Notes: generated by a model from the sequence alone, not told the origin. Shown: positions 10,149 through 20,010, numbered from the stretch's first letter. The stretch is 64,000 nucleotides of DNA from Erythrobacter sp. (GCA_009993635.1 JAACTC010000006.1:512965-576964), one strand, 5' to 3'. Program-made: numbers and translations.

Positions 10149-10295
10149 ACTACACAGTCTTTCCCAAACTAAAGGAGAGCGCATGGCCCCCACGCGACCG
10201 AACAGGAAAATAGGCGGCCCGCCCTGTCGAAGGGCTGAACCGCCTACCCCTGTCACTCTTCCGGTTTCCCGTCAGAGCGTGACGAATGATTGCGT

Positions 10296-10829
10296 TCAGA
10301 AGCGGCGCATTCCGCGGATGCCGCGATAATCCATGTCGACCACCCGGCCGTTACGGATGTTGCAGCTGAAGCGGCCCTGATCGCCGCGACGATTGTTGTA
10401 ACCCCGGCGATCGTAGCCGCGACGGTTGTCGCGATAGCCACGTTGGCCATCGACCGCGATCCGGCCGGAAATGTTCCAGCCACGGCGCGTGTCGCGAACG
10501 CGGTTGATATCGACCACCTGCGCACGGCGATAGCCGGAGCGGCGCGCATCGTTCTGTGCGGCACGGACGCAGCGATCGACCGCGAGGCGCGGGTTGCCGT
10601 TCGAGCGGTAATAATTGTCGCGATAACGGTAGTTCCGGCGGTCATTGTTCGACGCGGATGCGACGGCGGCGATACCGCCGATGATCAGGGCCCCGGCGAT
10701 AATCTCGCCTGCGCTGATCCCGTCATTGTCGCGGTCCCGATAGCGTTGCGCTTCCGCGGGGGCGGCAGAAGTGAAGGCCATGGCGCCCGCGGCAGCGGTG
10801 CACAGGGCGGCCTTGGTGAAGTTTAGCAT
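10296..10829 (-). CDS. Secreted basic Arg/Tyr/Asn-rich protein (paralogue of 9420-10148)
   Basis: Start chosen at ATG 10829, preceded by AGGAGA at good spacing and giving the signal peptide MLNFTKAALCTAAAGAMAFTSAAPAEA; an upstream in-frame start would add an unlikely 40-residue leader. The mature part repeats the layout of the neighbour: a charged RYRDRDN patch, a hydrophobic AGEIIAGALIIGGIAAVASA segment, a Cys pair (DRCVRA and FSCNIR), and RGWNISGRIAVDG. Its special feature is a run of RGYDRRGYNNRRGDQGR-type repeats, making it very basic. Function unknown; a cell-surface or nucleic-acid/polyanion-binding role is possible. Confidence 0.78.
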   Translation of the reverse strand: MLNFTKAALCTAAAGAMAFTSAAPAEAQRYRDRDNDGISAGEIIAGALIIGGIAAVASASNNDRRNYRYRDNYYRSNGNPRLAVDRCVRAAQNDARRSGYRRAQVVDINRVRDTRRGWNISGRIAVDGQRGYRDNRRGYDRRGYNNRRGDQGRFSCNIRNGRVVDMDYRGIRGMRRF

Positions 10830-11128
10830 GGTGGGTCTCCTCACTGTGGTGCCCGAGCGCCATCGCCCGAACACCAACCGTTCTAGAGACCACCCGGTGA
10901 GGTGTGACTGAATTGCCGCGAAAGCCATTGTTAATACAAATAGCCACAAACCTGAACGAGGCCGAGAGCCCGGTTTTCCGCGCGTTTGGCAGCTTCAGCG
11001 GCCGCCCGTACAGTCTGTGACCCGGCATTTTGTAATCCGATGTACAGACAAATCTGCAGCCTCGGTTCATCCCGCCCCGAGGCGATTCGCGCGGCGGCGA
11101 GGCTGGAAAGCCCCGCCGCCAATCATGC
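10830..11128. other. Intergenic region upstream of the secreted basic protein
   Basis: About 300 bases between two minus-strand genes. It should hold the promoter of the 10829 gene; I see the ribosome site GAGGAGACCCACC directly before it but no convincing -35/-10 pair. No RNA gene or repeat was recognised. Confidence 0.4.
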
Positions 11129-13279
11129 TCATTCGCTGAGGTCGAGCCCGGTGAACGCGGCGAGGAATGCGAGGATGTCCGCCGCTTCCTCGATTGCCTT
11201 GTCGGTCGGCTTGCCCGATCCGTGGCCGGCGCGCGTCTCGATCCGGATCAGCTGCGGCCGTTCACCCAGGTCTGCCGCCTGCAGCGCGGCGGTATATTTG
11301 AAGCTATGGCCCGGCACCACGCGGTCGTCCGTATCGGCGGTGGTCACCAGCAGCGCGGGGTAATCCACACCGTCCCTGACGTTGTGATAGGGCGAATAGG
11401 ACCGCAGCACGCGCCAGTCGGCTTCCTTGCCGGGGTAGCCATAGTCGTCGACCCAGTAGCGCCCTGCGGTGAACTGGTCGAAACGCAGCATGTCCATCAC
11501 ACCCACGGCGGCATTGCCCGCCGCAAACAGGTCAGGCCGCTGGTTGGTGACCGCGCCGACCAGCAGGCCGCCATTGGAGCCACCCTGAATGGCGAGACCG
11601 TTGTCGGGCGTGATGCCCTGATCGATCAGGTACTCACCCGCCGCGATGAAATCATCGAACACGTTCTGCTTGTTGTTCAGCCGCCCGCCATCGTGCCACG
11701 CCTTGCCATATTCGCCGCCGCCGCGGATGTTGGCCACCGCATAGGCCCCGCCAGCCTCGATCCACGCGAGGCGCGAGGGGCTGAAGCCCGGCGTCAGGCT
11801 GATGTTGAACCCGCCATAGCCGTAGAGCAGCGTCGGCACCGCTTCGCCGCTTTCGGCCACAGCCTTGCTGCGGACCAGGAACATCGGCACGCGGGTTCCA
11901 TCCTTCGAGGTGTAGAACTTCTGCTCAACCACGAAGTCGTCGGGGTTGAAGGCAACCTCGGGCTGCGCCCAGACAGTGCTCTTCCCGCTTGCAACATCAT
12001 AGCGATAGACGGTCGTGGGGCGGTTGTAGCTGGAGAAGGTGTAGAAGGTTTCGGTTTCATCCGGATCGCCGCCAAAGCCACCCGCGCTGCCGATGCCCGG
12101 CAGTGCGACCTCGCCCTGCGGCGTCCCGTCCAGCCCGAATACCCCGATCTTGCTCTTCGCATCGACCAGGTAGCTCGCGATCAGCTTGCCGCCGACCAGC
12201 GACACCCCGCCAAGGGTCTGCTCGCTTTCGGGGATCACGGTCTGCCACACCGGTTCGCTGGCCGAGATATCCGTTGTGACCACTTGCATCAGCGGCGCAT
12301 CATCGTTGGTAACGAAGAAGAACTCGCTGCCAAGATTGCCGACGTAGGAATAATTGTTCTCGAAACCGGGGACCAGTGTCATCGGCTCGGCACCCGGATT
12401 CGCGCGGTCGATCAGCGTCACTTCGTAGCGATCATCCGTACCGCTGGAGCTGGTCACGATCAGCCAGCGGCCGTCATCGCTCACCTGCGCGGTGTGGTTG
12501 AGCTCGGGCTGGTCGGGCGTTGCATAGATCAGGGTGTCCGCCGACTGCTCGGTACCCAGCTTGTGGTAATAGACCTGCTGATCGGTGTTCAGCGCCTGGA
12601 AGGTCTCGCCCTCGCCGGTCGCGGGGAAACGGCTGTAGTAGAAACCGCTCCCGTCCTTCGCCCAGTCGAGGTTGGAGAACTTCACCCACTCGACCGTATC
12701 GGGCAGCACTTCGCCGGTGGCGACATCCATCACCTTCACCGTGCGCCAGTCGCTGCCGCCATCCTGAATCGCGTAGAGCAGCTTCGAACCGTCGCCAGTG
12801 ATTGCGTAGTCGGCCAGCGCAGTCGCACCGTCGTCCGCCCATTCATTGGGGTCGATCAGCACCCGCGCCTCGCCATCCAGGCCATCGCGCACGTAGAGCA
12901 CGCTCTGGTTCTGCAGGCCGTTGTTGCGGGTGTAGAAATAGTGGCCGCCCTTTTCCGTCGGCAGACCGAAGCGTTCGTAATCGGTCAGCTGGGTGATCCG
13001 CTGCTTCAGCGCCTCGCGCCCCGGCAGCTGGGCGAGGAACGCGTCGGTGACTTCGTTCTGTGCAGTCACCCACTCCGCGACCTCTTCATCCACGCGCACA
13101 TCGTTTTCCAGCCAGCGATAGGGATCGGCAACCTGTTCGCCGAACTGGCTTTCCACCACATCGCCTGCGCGGGTTTCCGGGTAGTCGGGCGCGGTCAGGT
13201 CCTGCGCCTGCGCGGCTGCGGGCAACACGCTCGCCACGAGTACGGTTGCGGCGCCGGTAAGAAGGCTGTTGCGAAGCAT
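11129..13279 (-). CDS. Prolyl oligopeptidase (S9A), periplasmic
   Basis: Serine peptidase that cuts after proline in short peptides. It has 716 residues, with a signal peptide (MLRNSLLTGAATVLVASVLPAAAQA), a seven-bladed beta-propeller spanning roughly residues 90-440, and a C-terminal alpha/beta-hydrolase domain. The catalytic triad is visible as Ser in GGSNGGLL, Asp in TADTDDRVVPGHS and His in RAGHGSGK. Length is normal for S9A with a leader. The signal peptide places it in the periplasm, where it would recycle proline-containing peptides. It stands alone; the fasciclin gene upstream on the same strand is separated by about 130 bases. Confidence 0.94.
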   Translation of the reverse strand: MLRNSLLTGAATVLVASVLPAAAQAQDLTAPDYPETRAGDVVESQFGEQVADPYRWLENDVRVDEEVAEWVTAQNEVTDAFLAQLPGREALKQRITQLTDYERFGLPTEKGGHYFYTRNNGLQNQSVLYVRDGLDGEARVLIDPNEWADDGATALADYAITGDGSKLLYAIQDGGSDWRTVKVMDVATGEVLPDTVEWVKFSNLDWAKDGSGFYYSRFPATGEGETFQALNTDQQVYYHKLGTEQSADTLIYATPDQPELNHTAQVSDDGRWLIVTSSSGTDDRYEVTLIDRANPGAEPMTLVPGFENNYSYVGNLGSEFFFVTNDDAPLMQVVTTDISASEPVWQTVIPESEQTLGGVSLVGGKLIASYLVDAKSKIGVFGLDGTPQGEVALPGIGSAGGFGGDPDETETFYTFSSYNRPTTVYRYDVASGKSTVWAQPEVAFNPDDFVVEQKFYTSKDGTRVPMFLVRSKAVAESGEAVPTLLYGYGGFNISLTPGFSPSRLAWIEAGGAYAVANIRGGGEYGKAWHDGGRLNNKQNVFDDFIAAGEYLIDQGITPDNGLAIQGGSNGGLLVGAVTNQRPDLFAAGNAAVGVMDMLRFDQFTAGRYWVDDYGYPGKEADWRVLRSYSPYHNVRDGVDYPALLVTTADTDDRVVPGHSFKYTAALQAADLGERPQLIRIETRAGHGSGKPTDKAIEEAADILAFLAAFTGLDLSE

Positions 13280-13406
13280 TGGGGGTCCTCTCGTCCATTT
13301 AAATCTGTCGGGTAGTATCTAGGGGCTGGCGGTCGCGGTGCAACTCACCGCGCGGCGCGCGCAGCACGAAGCAGACGCGCGGTCATCCACCACGCGGGCG
13401 CGCCGG

Positions 13407-13982
13407 TCAGTCCGCTCCGACGGCGCTGCGTCCCTCACCCGGAATAAACCCGTCGAGGACGTAAACCACCCCATTGGCCGCCGATCGCGATACGCCGGTA
13501 AGGTGCGGCGCATCGTCCCCCTCGCCGACGACGATCCGCCCATCGACCTCGCGCACGATCATCGGCTCGTCGGCAACACTCGTCAGCTCGAAGGTCCCGC
13601 CGTTGACCTCAAGCTCGCCGTCCAGGTCTTCCGGGGCGATCACCCCTGTGGCGATATGCGTGCGCAGAATTGCGATCACGCCGGATCGACCATCCGCCGA
13701 TTCGAGGCGGTCCAGTTCCTCCTTCGGCAGCCTTGCGAAGGCGGCGTTATCCGGCAGGAAAATCGTGTAGGAGCCCGCTCCGTTGAACGGGTCTTCCAGC
13801 CCGGCATTGCTGATGATCCCATTCGCCGTGGAAAGCTCGGGTATCTCACCGATCGTCACCGCAAGGCTGTTATCGCCCTCGGTCGTGCTGACCCGCTCGG
13901 CATCGTTGCGCGAGTCTGCACCCCCGCACCCGGCGAGCAACAGGCAAAGCGTGGCAAGCGCGGGCGCAATCGTGATTTTCAT
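13407..13982 (-). CDS. Fasciclin (FAS1)-domain lipoprotein
   Basis: 191-residue lipoprotein. ATG 13982 is chosen because GAGGA lies five bases upstream, giving MKITIAPALATLCLLLAGC, a type II signal with lipobox LLAGC (Cys about 19). One FAS1 domain follows: YTIFLPDNAAFARLP (H1-like motif), an ILRTHIATGVI stretch and the terminal GVVYVLDGFIPG (H2-like motif). FAS1 proteins act in adhesion or envelope organisation. Gene context gives no further clue. Confidence 0.88.
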   Translation of the reverse strand: MKITIAPALATLCLLLAGCGGADSRNDAERVSTTEGDNSLAVTIGEIPELSTANGIISNAGLEDPFNGAGSYTIFLPDNAAFARLPKEELDRLESADGRSGVIAILRTHIATGVIAPEDLDGELEVNGGTFELTSVADEPMIVREVDGRIVVGEGDDAPHLTGVSRSAANGVVYVLDGFIPGEGRSAVGAD

Positions 13983-14227
13983 AGTCGTCCTCATGTCAAA
14001 CGATCGATCATGGCCGAGGGATACGGGGCGGCGGATCGATTTCATACCCATGGCCGTGCCGACAAGGCTTGCGCGCGTCCACCTTTACCGGGTCCGAACA
14101 TGGCAGGAAATCGGCCGCCCGCGCGAATTGCCACGTTTCCCGCGTGCTTCGCCTGAACAGGAGGAGCACCCAGCCCGCGCATTCCAGACCGGCGCGGTCC
14201 GTCGCCGCCGCGTAATCCGCCGGGCTC

Positions 14228-14264
14228 AAAACGACGAAGGGCCGGAGGATTGCTCCCCCGGCCC
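14228..14264 (-). terminator. Intrinsic terminator after rplQ
   Basis: On the minus strand GGGCCGGGGGA and TCCTCCGGCCC pair around a GCAA loop, followed by TTCGTCGTTTTG. It lies about 30 bases after the rplQ stop and is the likely end of the alpha operon. Confidence 0.75.
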
Positions 14265-14292
14265 CTAAGGTCGTTCCGTTTCGGCGTACCGC

Positions 14293-14715
14293 TTACGCGT
14301 CGTCGAATTCTTCCTCGTCGCTCATCACCGGGCCGGAATCCTGGCCCTTGGCGTCTTCGTCGCGGTCGACGAATTCGATGATCGCGAGCTGCGCGCTGTC
14401 GCTGGCGCGGTAGCCTGCCTTGATGATGCGGGTGTAGCCGCCATCGCGATCCGCATAACGCTCACCCAGAACATCGAACAGCTTCTTCAGCTGGGTCTCG
14501 TCCTGCAGGCGGCTCATCGCGAGGCGGCGGTTGGAAAGCCCGCCACGCTTCGACAGCGTGATCAGCTTTTCGACGTAAGGACGAAGTTCCTTCGCCTTGG
14601 GCAGCGTGGTGAGGATCTGCTCGTGCTTGATCAGCGCGGCCGACATGTTGCGGAACATGGCGGTGCGGTGGCCCGACTTGCGGCTCAGCTTACGCTGCGA
14701 AATTCCGTGACGCAT
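14293..14715 (-). CDS. rplQ: 50S ribosomal protein L17
   Basis: Large-subunit protein L17 (140 aa), opening with [17 protein letters not shown] and [17 protein letters not shown] as in the family. The last 25 or so residues form an acidic tail ([21 protein letters not shown]) absent from the E. coli protein, in line with the tails on several other ribosomal proteins here. It is the last gene of the alpha operon, 81 bases after rpoA. Confidence 0.97.
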   Translation of the reverse strand: MRHGISQRKLSRKSGHRTAMFRNMSAALIKHEQILTTLPKAKELRPYVEKLITLSKRGGLSNRRLAMSRLQDETQLKKLFDVLGERYADRDGGYTRIIKAGYRASDSAQLAIIEFVDRDEDAKGQDSGPVMSDEEEFDDA

Positions 14716-14796
14716 ATTTCAATCCTTCGTTCGTAAGGGGGCCGTACGAGGTACCCCGGTACTGGCGGCGCTTCAGGGTGCGCCGCCGTAACCCGA

Positions 14797-15855
14797 TTAG
14801 CCCAGCAGCTCCTGTTCGAGCTTCTTGGCCATTTCCTCGATGTTTTCCGGCGGCCAGCCAGGGATGTCCATCCCGAGGCGCAGGCCCATGCTGGAAAGCA
14901 CTTCCTTGATCTCGTTGAGCGACTTGCGGCCGAAATTCGGCGTGCGCAGCATCTCGGCTTCGGTCTTCTGGACCAGATCGCCGATATAGATGATGTTGTC
15001 GTTCTTGAGGCAGTTCGCCGAACGCACCGACAGTTCCAGTTCGTCGACCTTCTTGAGAAGGTAGCGGTTGAGCTGGTTGGCGTCCGATTCCTGCGGTTCG
15101 GCAGCCATGCCGATCATCGGGCTGGAAGGCTGCGGGATGCCGTCCTCGAAGTGGACGAACAGCGTCAGCTGGTCCTGAAGGATGCGCGCGGCATAGGCCA
15201 CGGCATCTTCCGGCGTAACCGTACCATCGGTTTCGATGGTCAGGTTGAGCTTGTCGTAGTCCAGTTCCTGGCCAACGCGGGCGTTCTCGACCTTGTAGCT
15301 CACCTGCTTGATCGGCGAGTAGAGCGAGTCGACCGGGATCAGACCGATCGGCGCATCGGCGGGGCGGTTCTGGACGGCGGGAACATAGCCTTTGCCGACG
15401 TCGGCAGTCAGCTCCATGTTGAGCGTCGCGCCTTCGTCCAGCTGGCAGATCACGAGATCCTTGTTGAGGATTTCGATGTCGCCCGAAACGGCAATGTCGC
15501 CCGCTTTCACCGCGCCGGGGCCGGTGGCGGACAGCTGCAGGCGCTTGGGGCCTTCGCCTTCCATCTTGATCGCGATCTGCTTCACGTTCAGCACGATGTC
15601 GGTCACGTCTTCGCGCACGCCAGCAAGGCTGGAGAATTCGTGGAGCACGTTCTCGATCTTGATCGAGGTGATCGCGGCACCCTGGAGCGAAGAGAGCAGC
15701 ACACGGCGCAGAGCGTTGCCCAGCGTCAGGCCAAAACCACGTTCGAGCGGCTCGGCCACGAAAGTGGCCTTGCGCTTCTTGTCGCTGCCGGTGTCTTTCA
15801 GTTCGAGCGAGGTGGGCTTCTTAAGTTCCTGCCAGTTCTTGGTGTTGACGGCCAT
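14797..15855 (-). CDS. rpoA: RNA polymerase alpha subunit
   Basis: Alpha subunit that nucleates RNA polymerase assembly and contacts UP elements and activators. The 352 residues comprise the N-terminal dimerisation domain ([19 protein letters not shown] near 40-58) and the C-terminal domain from about 255 with [15 protein letters not shown] and [14 protein letters not shown]. Some 20 residues longer than E. coli alpha, usual for alphaproteobacteria. Located between rpsK and rplQ, the conserved place. Confidence 0.98.
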   Translation of the reverse strand: MAVNTKNWQELKKPTSLELKDTGSDKKRKATFVAEPLERGFGLTLGNALRRVLLSSLQGAAITSIKIENVLHEFSSLAGVREDVTDIVLNVKQIAIKMEGEGPKRLQLSATGPGAVKAGDIAVSGDIEILNKDLVICQLDEGATLNMELTADVGKGYVPAVQNRPADAPIGLIPVDSLYSPIKQVSYKVENARVGQELDYDKLNLTIETDGTVTPEDAVAYAARILQDQLTLFVHFEDGIPQPSSPMIGMAAEPQESDANQLNRYLLKKVDELELSVRSANCLKNDNIIYIGDLVQKTEAEMLRTPNFGRKSLNEIKEVLSSMGLRLGMDIPGWPPENIEEMAKKLEQELLG

Positions 15856-15962
15856 GGATGTCCCCTAGGAATTCGAGATCGGCTGGGGCCGGTGCACTTG
15901 TCGAAAAGCGCGTCCGGCCCGGAATTGTTCGGCGGCGGGCGTATTCCCTCCGCCGGGCAGGA

Positions 15963-16352
15963 TCAGACGCGGCGCCGCTTGGACGGGCGAACCCCGTTGT
16001 GCGGGATCGGAGTCACGTCGCGGATGCTGGTGATGGTGAAACCCACCGCCTGCAGCGCGCGCAGTGCGCTTTCGCGGCCCGAACCCGGGCCCTTCACTTC
16101 GACTTCCAGCGTACGCACGCCGTGTTCGGCGGCTTTCTTGCCGGCGTCGTCTGCGGCGACCTGCGCAGCATAGGGAGTCGACTTGCGGCTGCCCTTGAAG
16201 CCCATCATCCCGGCGCTGGACCAGCTGATCGCATTGCCCTGCGCATCGGTGATGGTGATCATGGTGTTGTTGAAGCTGGCGTTCACGTGCGCGACGCCGC
16301 TGGAGATGTTTTTCCGCTCACGGCGCCGGATGCGGCCTGGTTCGCGTGCCAT
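15963..16352 (-). CDS. rpsK: 30S ribosomal protein S11
   Basis: Platform protein of the small subunit (129 aa) with [20 protein letters not shown] and the C-terminal [19 protein letters not shown] signature. Normal length; second gene of the rpsM-rpsK-rpoA-rplQ operon, 58 bases after rpsM. Confidence 0.98.
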   Translation of the reverse strand: MAREPGRIRRRERKNISSGVAHVNASFNNTMITITDAQGNAISWSSAGMMGFKGSRKSTPYAAQVAADDAGKKAAEHGVRTLEVEVKGPGSGRESALRALQAVGFTITSIRDVTPIPHNGVRPSKRRRV

Positions 16353-16410
16353 TATGTGTTCCCCTTAAGGAATAAAGACTGAAGAGACGAAGAAAACGCT
16401 TGATGCGCGC

Positions 16411-16779
16411 TTACTTCTTCTTGCCTGCGATGGGCTTCGCCTTACCCTTGCGGGTACGCGCATTGGTGTGCGTGCGCTGGCCGCGAACGGGCAGACCGGC
16501 ACGGTGGCGGAGGCCGCGATACGAACGCAGGTCCATCAGACGCTTGATGTTCATTGCAGTCTGACGACGCAGGTCGCCTTCCACCGTATGCTCTTCGTCG
16601 ATCGTTTCACGGATGCGCAGGATTTCCTCGTCGGTGAGATCCTGCACGCGGACCTTGTGATCGATGCCGAGCTTGTCGGCGATCTCGACCGCAGTGGTGC
16701 GACCGATTCCGTGAATATAGGTGAGCGCGATGATCACGCGCTTGTTGGTGGGGATATTTACCCCGGCAATACGAGCCAC
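16411..16779 (-). CDS. rpsM: 30S ribosomal protein S13
   Basis: Head protein of the small subunit that contacts tRNA and bridges to the 50S (122 aa). It begins [15 protein letters not shown] and ends with the typical [18 protein letters not shown] segment. First gene of the alpha operon; the promoter-like element at 16960-16988 lies about 180 bases upstream. Confidence 0.98.
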   Translation of the reverse strand: MARIAGVNIPTNKRVIIALTYIHGIGRTTAVEIADKLGIDHKVRVQDLTDEEILRIRETIDEEHTVEGDLRRQTAMNIKRLMDLRSYRGLRHRAGLPVRGQRTHTNARTRKGKAKPIAGKKK

Positions 16780-17184
16780 TTACTTCTCCATGCTCCACAG
16801 GAACGTGCCGCCCCACATGGGGGAGGCGCCCCTATCTCATCGCTGTTTCATCGAACCACTGCGCAGACGCCGCTCTTGACGGACAAAAACCGGCGGGCGA
16901 TGAAACCGGGCCGGTAATGCGTCGAAATTGCAAATGTGCATTGGATCGGACGAACGGCGCACATAAGCGCACAGGGGCGCAGCGTCAACAGCTGCACGCT
17001 AATATTAACGCGAACCCTGCAAAGGGCCGCGCGCTCGCTTCCAACCTATGCAAAACTACCGCGTGCAAGCGCCCGTGTCAAAGCGGCAGTCGCGAGTTTG
17101 CCCCCATCTGCCGTGCGTGCGGGTCATTACCGAAGGCCGAATGCACCTGCCGGATCATGCACGCGCGAATCGCCAGACCCCGGA
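16780..17184. other. Leader/promoter region of the rpsM operon
   Basis: About 405 bases between the SRPBCC gene and rpsM, with no convincing gene. It contains the promoter candidate at 16960-16988 and a roughly 180-base leader down to the rpsM start, long enough to hold an autoregulatory structure, although I did not recognise a specific one. Confidence 0.6.
16960..16988 (-). promoter_or_regulatory. Sigma70-type promoter for rpsM-rpsK-rpoA-rplQ
   Basis: On the minus strand TTGACG (16988-16983) and TATGTG (16965-16960) are separated by exactly 17 bases, in an intergenic region directly upstream of rpsM and pointing at it. This implies that the alpha operon can be transcribed independently of spc. 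Sequence match only. Confidence 0.65.
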
Positions 17185-17919
17185 TCAGCGCCCCTTGCCC
17201 AGCCCGGTTGCAGGGGTTTCGCCCCGTTTTGCGCCGTCTTCCGATTCGGCGCCCAACCCTTCGCCGAATGCGCCGTCGAACGCGCTTTTCGATTCGTCCT
17301 CTGGGGGAATGACGCCGCCCATCGCCTCGGCAAGGCCAAGCGCCTGCTGGCCGATGACACCGTCTACCGCCTTGGCAATCTGCGGGACTTCGAACCGCAT
17401 GGTGCCGCCGACGACATATTCCCAAACGATCCGCGTGCCCGCGGCCTCGCCGTCGTCATCCTCGATTTCCTGCAGGGTGATGGTCAGCACGCCATCCACC
17501 GGCTCGCTTTGCAATGGCCCCAGCGCACCGCGCATCCGCAGCACCTTGCGCGGCAGGGACTGCACCACCGTCATGTGCTGGACGCTCCCTTCGAGGCCGA
17601 AGGTGCTGGCCCCGTCCTCGGCCGGAATCGTTTCGCAAAAGCACCCACCCGCCTGCGGGGTGAGAGTCATGTTCGACGCATCGGCAGACCAGGTGTGCGC
17701 GTCGTTCCACCAGTCACCGGGCGAAATCAGCGCCAGCCATACGTCCTTGGGCGCGGCCTTCACATCGAGCGCGTGGCGCGTGACGAAATGTGTGTCGGAC
17801 TCTTCGGTCACCTCGGCCTGCGCGGGTGCTGCGGGCAGGACGGCCACACACAACACGGTAGCGAGGGGCGCGATCGCAAGGCGGCGAAGCCGGCGGGTCA
17901 TTGGGAGGCTGCTCGTCAT
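17185..17919 (-). CDS. Exported SRPBCC/START-like domain protein
   Basis: 244-residue protein with a signal peptide (MTRRLRRLAIAPLATVLCVAVLPAAPAQA, after a six-residue extension from ATG 17919; ATG 17901 is the alternative). The mature part has the look of the SRPBCC helix-grip fold: HALDVKAAPKDVWLALISP near the start, a WW motif in GDWWNDAHTWS, and VLRMRGALGPLQ followed by a strand-rich TRIVWEYVVGG segment. The C-terminal 40 residues are polar and probably disordered. A periplasmic location is unusual for this fold. It lies between adk and rpsM, which are adjacent in many alphaproteobacteria. Ligand unknown. Confidence 0.75.
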   Translation of the reverse strand: MTSSLPMTRRLRRLAIAPLATVLCVAVLPAAPAQAEVTEESDTHFVTRHALDVKAAPKDVWLALISPGDWWNDAHTWSADASNMTLTPQAGGCFCETIPAEDGASTFGLEGSVQHMTVVQSLPRKVLRMRGALGPLQSEPVDGVLTITLQEIEDDDGEAAGTRIVWEYVVGGTMRFEVPQIAKAVDGVIGQQALGLAEAMGGVIPPEDESKSAFDGAFGEGLGAESEDGAKRGETPATGLGKGR

Positions 17920-17971
17920 GTCCTCGCTATTCCACGAGAACGCGCCGAAGGGAACCGCGAAGCGCGATTCG

Positions 17972-18625
17972 TCAGGCGTCGAGCAGGGCGTCGATACTAT
18001 CGGCAACATCGCCGATCGACGCCATGCCATCGACCCGCGATACCAGGCCCTGCTCTTCGTAATAGGGCAGGATCGGTGCGGTTTCCGAACGATAGACCTG
18101 CATCCGGTGGCGCACGGTTTCCTCGTTATCGTCGGGCCGGCGCTTGAATTCGGTCGAACCGCACTTGTCGCACACGCCATCGACCGAGGTCGGCTTGTGG
18201 CGATCGTGATAACCTTCGCCGCATTCGGCGCAGGTGAAGCGTCCGGTGATCCGGTCGACCAGAGCTTCCTCATCGACCTGCAGCTCGATCACCCGGTCGA
18301 GCTTGCGTCCGTGCTTGGCGAGCAGGCTGTCGAGCTCTTCGGCCTGCGCGCGGGTGCGCGGATAGCCATCGAAGATCGCGCCCGTATCCTTGGGCATGGC
18401 AGCCAGTTCAGCATCGATCAGCGCAGAGACGATGTCGTCGGACACCAGCTCGCCGCGATCCATGATCGCCTTGGCCTGCTGGCCCACGGGCGTACCCGCC
18501 TTCACCGCCGCACGCAGCATGTCGCCGGTGGAAAGCTGGCGTATGCCGTAGTGGTCGACCAGGCGATGTGCCTGGGTCCCCTTGCCCGCACCCGGGGGTC
18601 CAAGAAGAATGATGTTCATGCCCAT
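17972..18625 (-). CDS. adk: Adenylate kinase
   Basis: Catalyses ATP + AMP = 2 ADP. It has the P-loop GPPGAGKGTQA (about 7-17), the AMP-binding STGDMLRAAV and DGYPRTRAQA. The LID carries a zinc-knuckle-like set of four cysteines, CAEC and CDKC (about residues 125-150), so this is the long, metal-binding LID type (217 aa). ATG 18625 follows secY by 20 bases; the usual end of the spc operon in this group. Confidence 0.98.
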   Translation of the reverse strand: MGMNIILLGPPGAGKGTQAHRLVDHYGIRQLSTGDMLRAAVKAGTPVGQQAKAIMDRGELVSDDIVSALIDAELAAMPKDTGAIFDGYPRTRAQAEELDSLLAKHGRKLDRVIELQVDEEALVDRITGRFTCAECGEGYHDRHKPTSVDGVCDKCGSTEFKRRPDDNEETVRHRMQVYRSETAPILPYYEEQGLVSRVDGMASIGDVADSIDALLDA

Positions 18626-18645
18626 CCCCTTGCGGCAGCGGCCGC

Positions 18646-20010
18646 CTAGCGCAACCGGCCCTTGAGTTTGGCCTTCTTGATGAGATCGCCATACTGGTGT
18701 GCCAGCAGGTGCGACTGGATCTGACTGATCGTATCGACGGTGACGTTCACCACGATCAGCAGGCTGGTACCGCCCAGGAACAGCGGAATGCCCGTCTGCG
18801 CGATCATGTATTCGGGCAGCACGCAGACCAGCGTCAGGTAGGCGGCACCGACCACGGTGATGCGCGTCAGCACGTAATCGAGATACTCTGCGGTCCGCTT
18901 GCCCGGGCGGATGCCGGGAATGAACCCGCCGTTCTTCTTCAGGTTGTCCGCCGTCTCTTCCGGATTGAACACGACCGCGGTGTAGAAGAAGCAGAAGAAC
19001 ACGATCAGCACCGCATACAGCGCCATGTACAACGGCTGGCCGTGGCGCAGGTAGAAGTTGAGCGTGTTGATCACCTGCCCGGTCGTGCCGTTCGGATCGA
19101 CCGAATTGCCAGCGAACTGGCTGATCGTAAGCGGCAGTAGCAGCAGCGAGCTCGCGAAGATCGGCGGGATCACGCCCGCGGTGTTGATCTTGAGCGGCAG
19201 GTGGCTGCGATCCGCCTGCATCATGCCGCGCTGCGTCGCGCGCTTGGGATACTGGATCAGCAGGCGGCGCTGTGCCCGCTCCATGAAGCTGATGAACAGG
19301 ATCAGGCCCACGATCATCACGATGAAGCCGATGATCACACCCGCGCTGATTGCGCCGGTACGGCCACCTTCGAACATGTTGCTCGCAAAGCTCGGGAACT
19401 GGGCGACGATGCCCGCCATGATGATCAGCGACACGCCGTTGCCGATGCCGCGTGCGGTGATCTGCTCACCGATCCACAGCAGCAGCATGGTGCCGCCAAC
19501 AAGGCTGATCACCGCGCCAATGCGGAACATGATGCCGGGGTCGACCACGGCCTGCAGGCCGCTCTGCGCGCCGTAGCTCTCAAGCCCGGTGGCGAGGAAA
19601 TAGCCCTGGATCACGCACAGGAAAACCGTGCCGTAGCGGGTGTACTGGTTGAGCTTCTGCCGTCCGGTGGCGCCTTCTTTCTTCAGCGCCATCAGCGTGG
19701 GATGCAGGGCCGAGGCCATCTGCACCACGATCGAGGCGGTGATGTAGGGCATCACGCCGAGCGCGATCAGGCTCATGCGTTCAAGGCTACCGCCCGAGAA
19801 CGTGTTGAACAGGTCCAGCACACCGCCGCGCGTCTGATCGTACAGATCGCCCAGGATCTGCGGATTGACGCCGGGAAGCGGCACGAAGCTCAGGAAGCGG
19901 AAAACGATCAGCGCGACCACCGTGAACCAGATGCGCTGGCGCAGTTCGGTCGCCTTGCTGAAGTTCGCCAGGCTGAGATTGGAGGCGAGATTATCGGCGC
20001 GTGATGCCAT
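18646..20010 (-). CDS. secY: Protein translocase subunit SecY
   Basis: Central channel of the SecYEG translocon (454 aa, ten predicted membrane helices). Recognisable parts are the N-terminal LRQRIWFTVVALIVFRFLSFVPLPGV (helix 1), the plug and helix 2 region with MPYITASIVVQM, and the cytoplasmic loop GMMQADRSHLPLKINTAGVIPPIFA. Normal length and normal place behind rplO. The gap to rplO is about 108 bases, longer than the other spc gaps. Confidence 0.98.
   Translation of the reverse strand: MASRADNLASNLSLANFSKATELRQRIWFTVVALIVFRFLSFVPLPGVNPQILGDLYDQTRGGVLDLFNTFSGGSLERMSLIALGVMPYITASIVVQMASALHPTLMALKKEGATGRQKLNQYTRYGTVFLCVIQGYFLATGLESYGAQSGLQAVVDPGIMFRIGAVISLVGGTMLLLWIGEQITARGIGNGVSLIIMAGIVAQFPSFASNMFEGGRTGAISAGVIIGFIVMIVGLILFISFMERAQRRLLIQYPKRATQRGMMQADRSHLPLKINTAGVIPPIFASSLLLLPLTISQFAGNSVDPNGTTGQVINTLNFYLRHGQPLYMALYAVLIVFFCFFYTAVVFNPEETADNLKKNGGFIPGIRPGKRTAEYLDYVLTRITVVGAAYLTLVCVLPEYMIAQTGIPLFLGGTSLLIVVNVTVDTISQIQSHLLAHQYGDLIKKAKLKGRLR

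Noticed and set aside
11222..13315. 697-codon plus-strand frame opposite the prolyl oligopeptidase
   Set aside because: Shadow caused by codon bias; the catalytic triad and signal peptide are on the minus strand.
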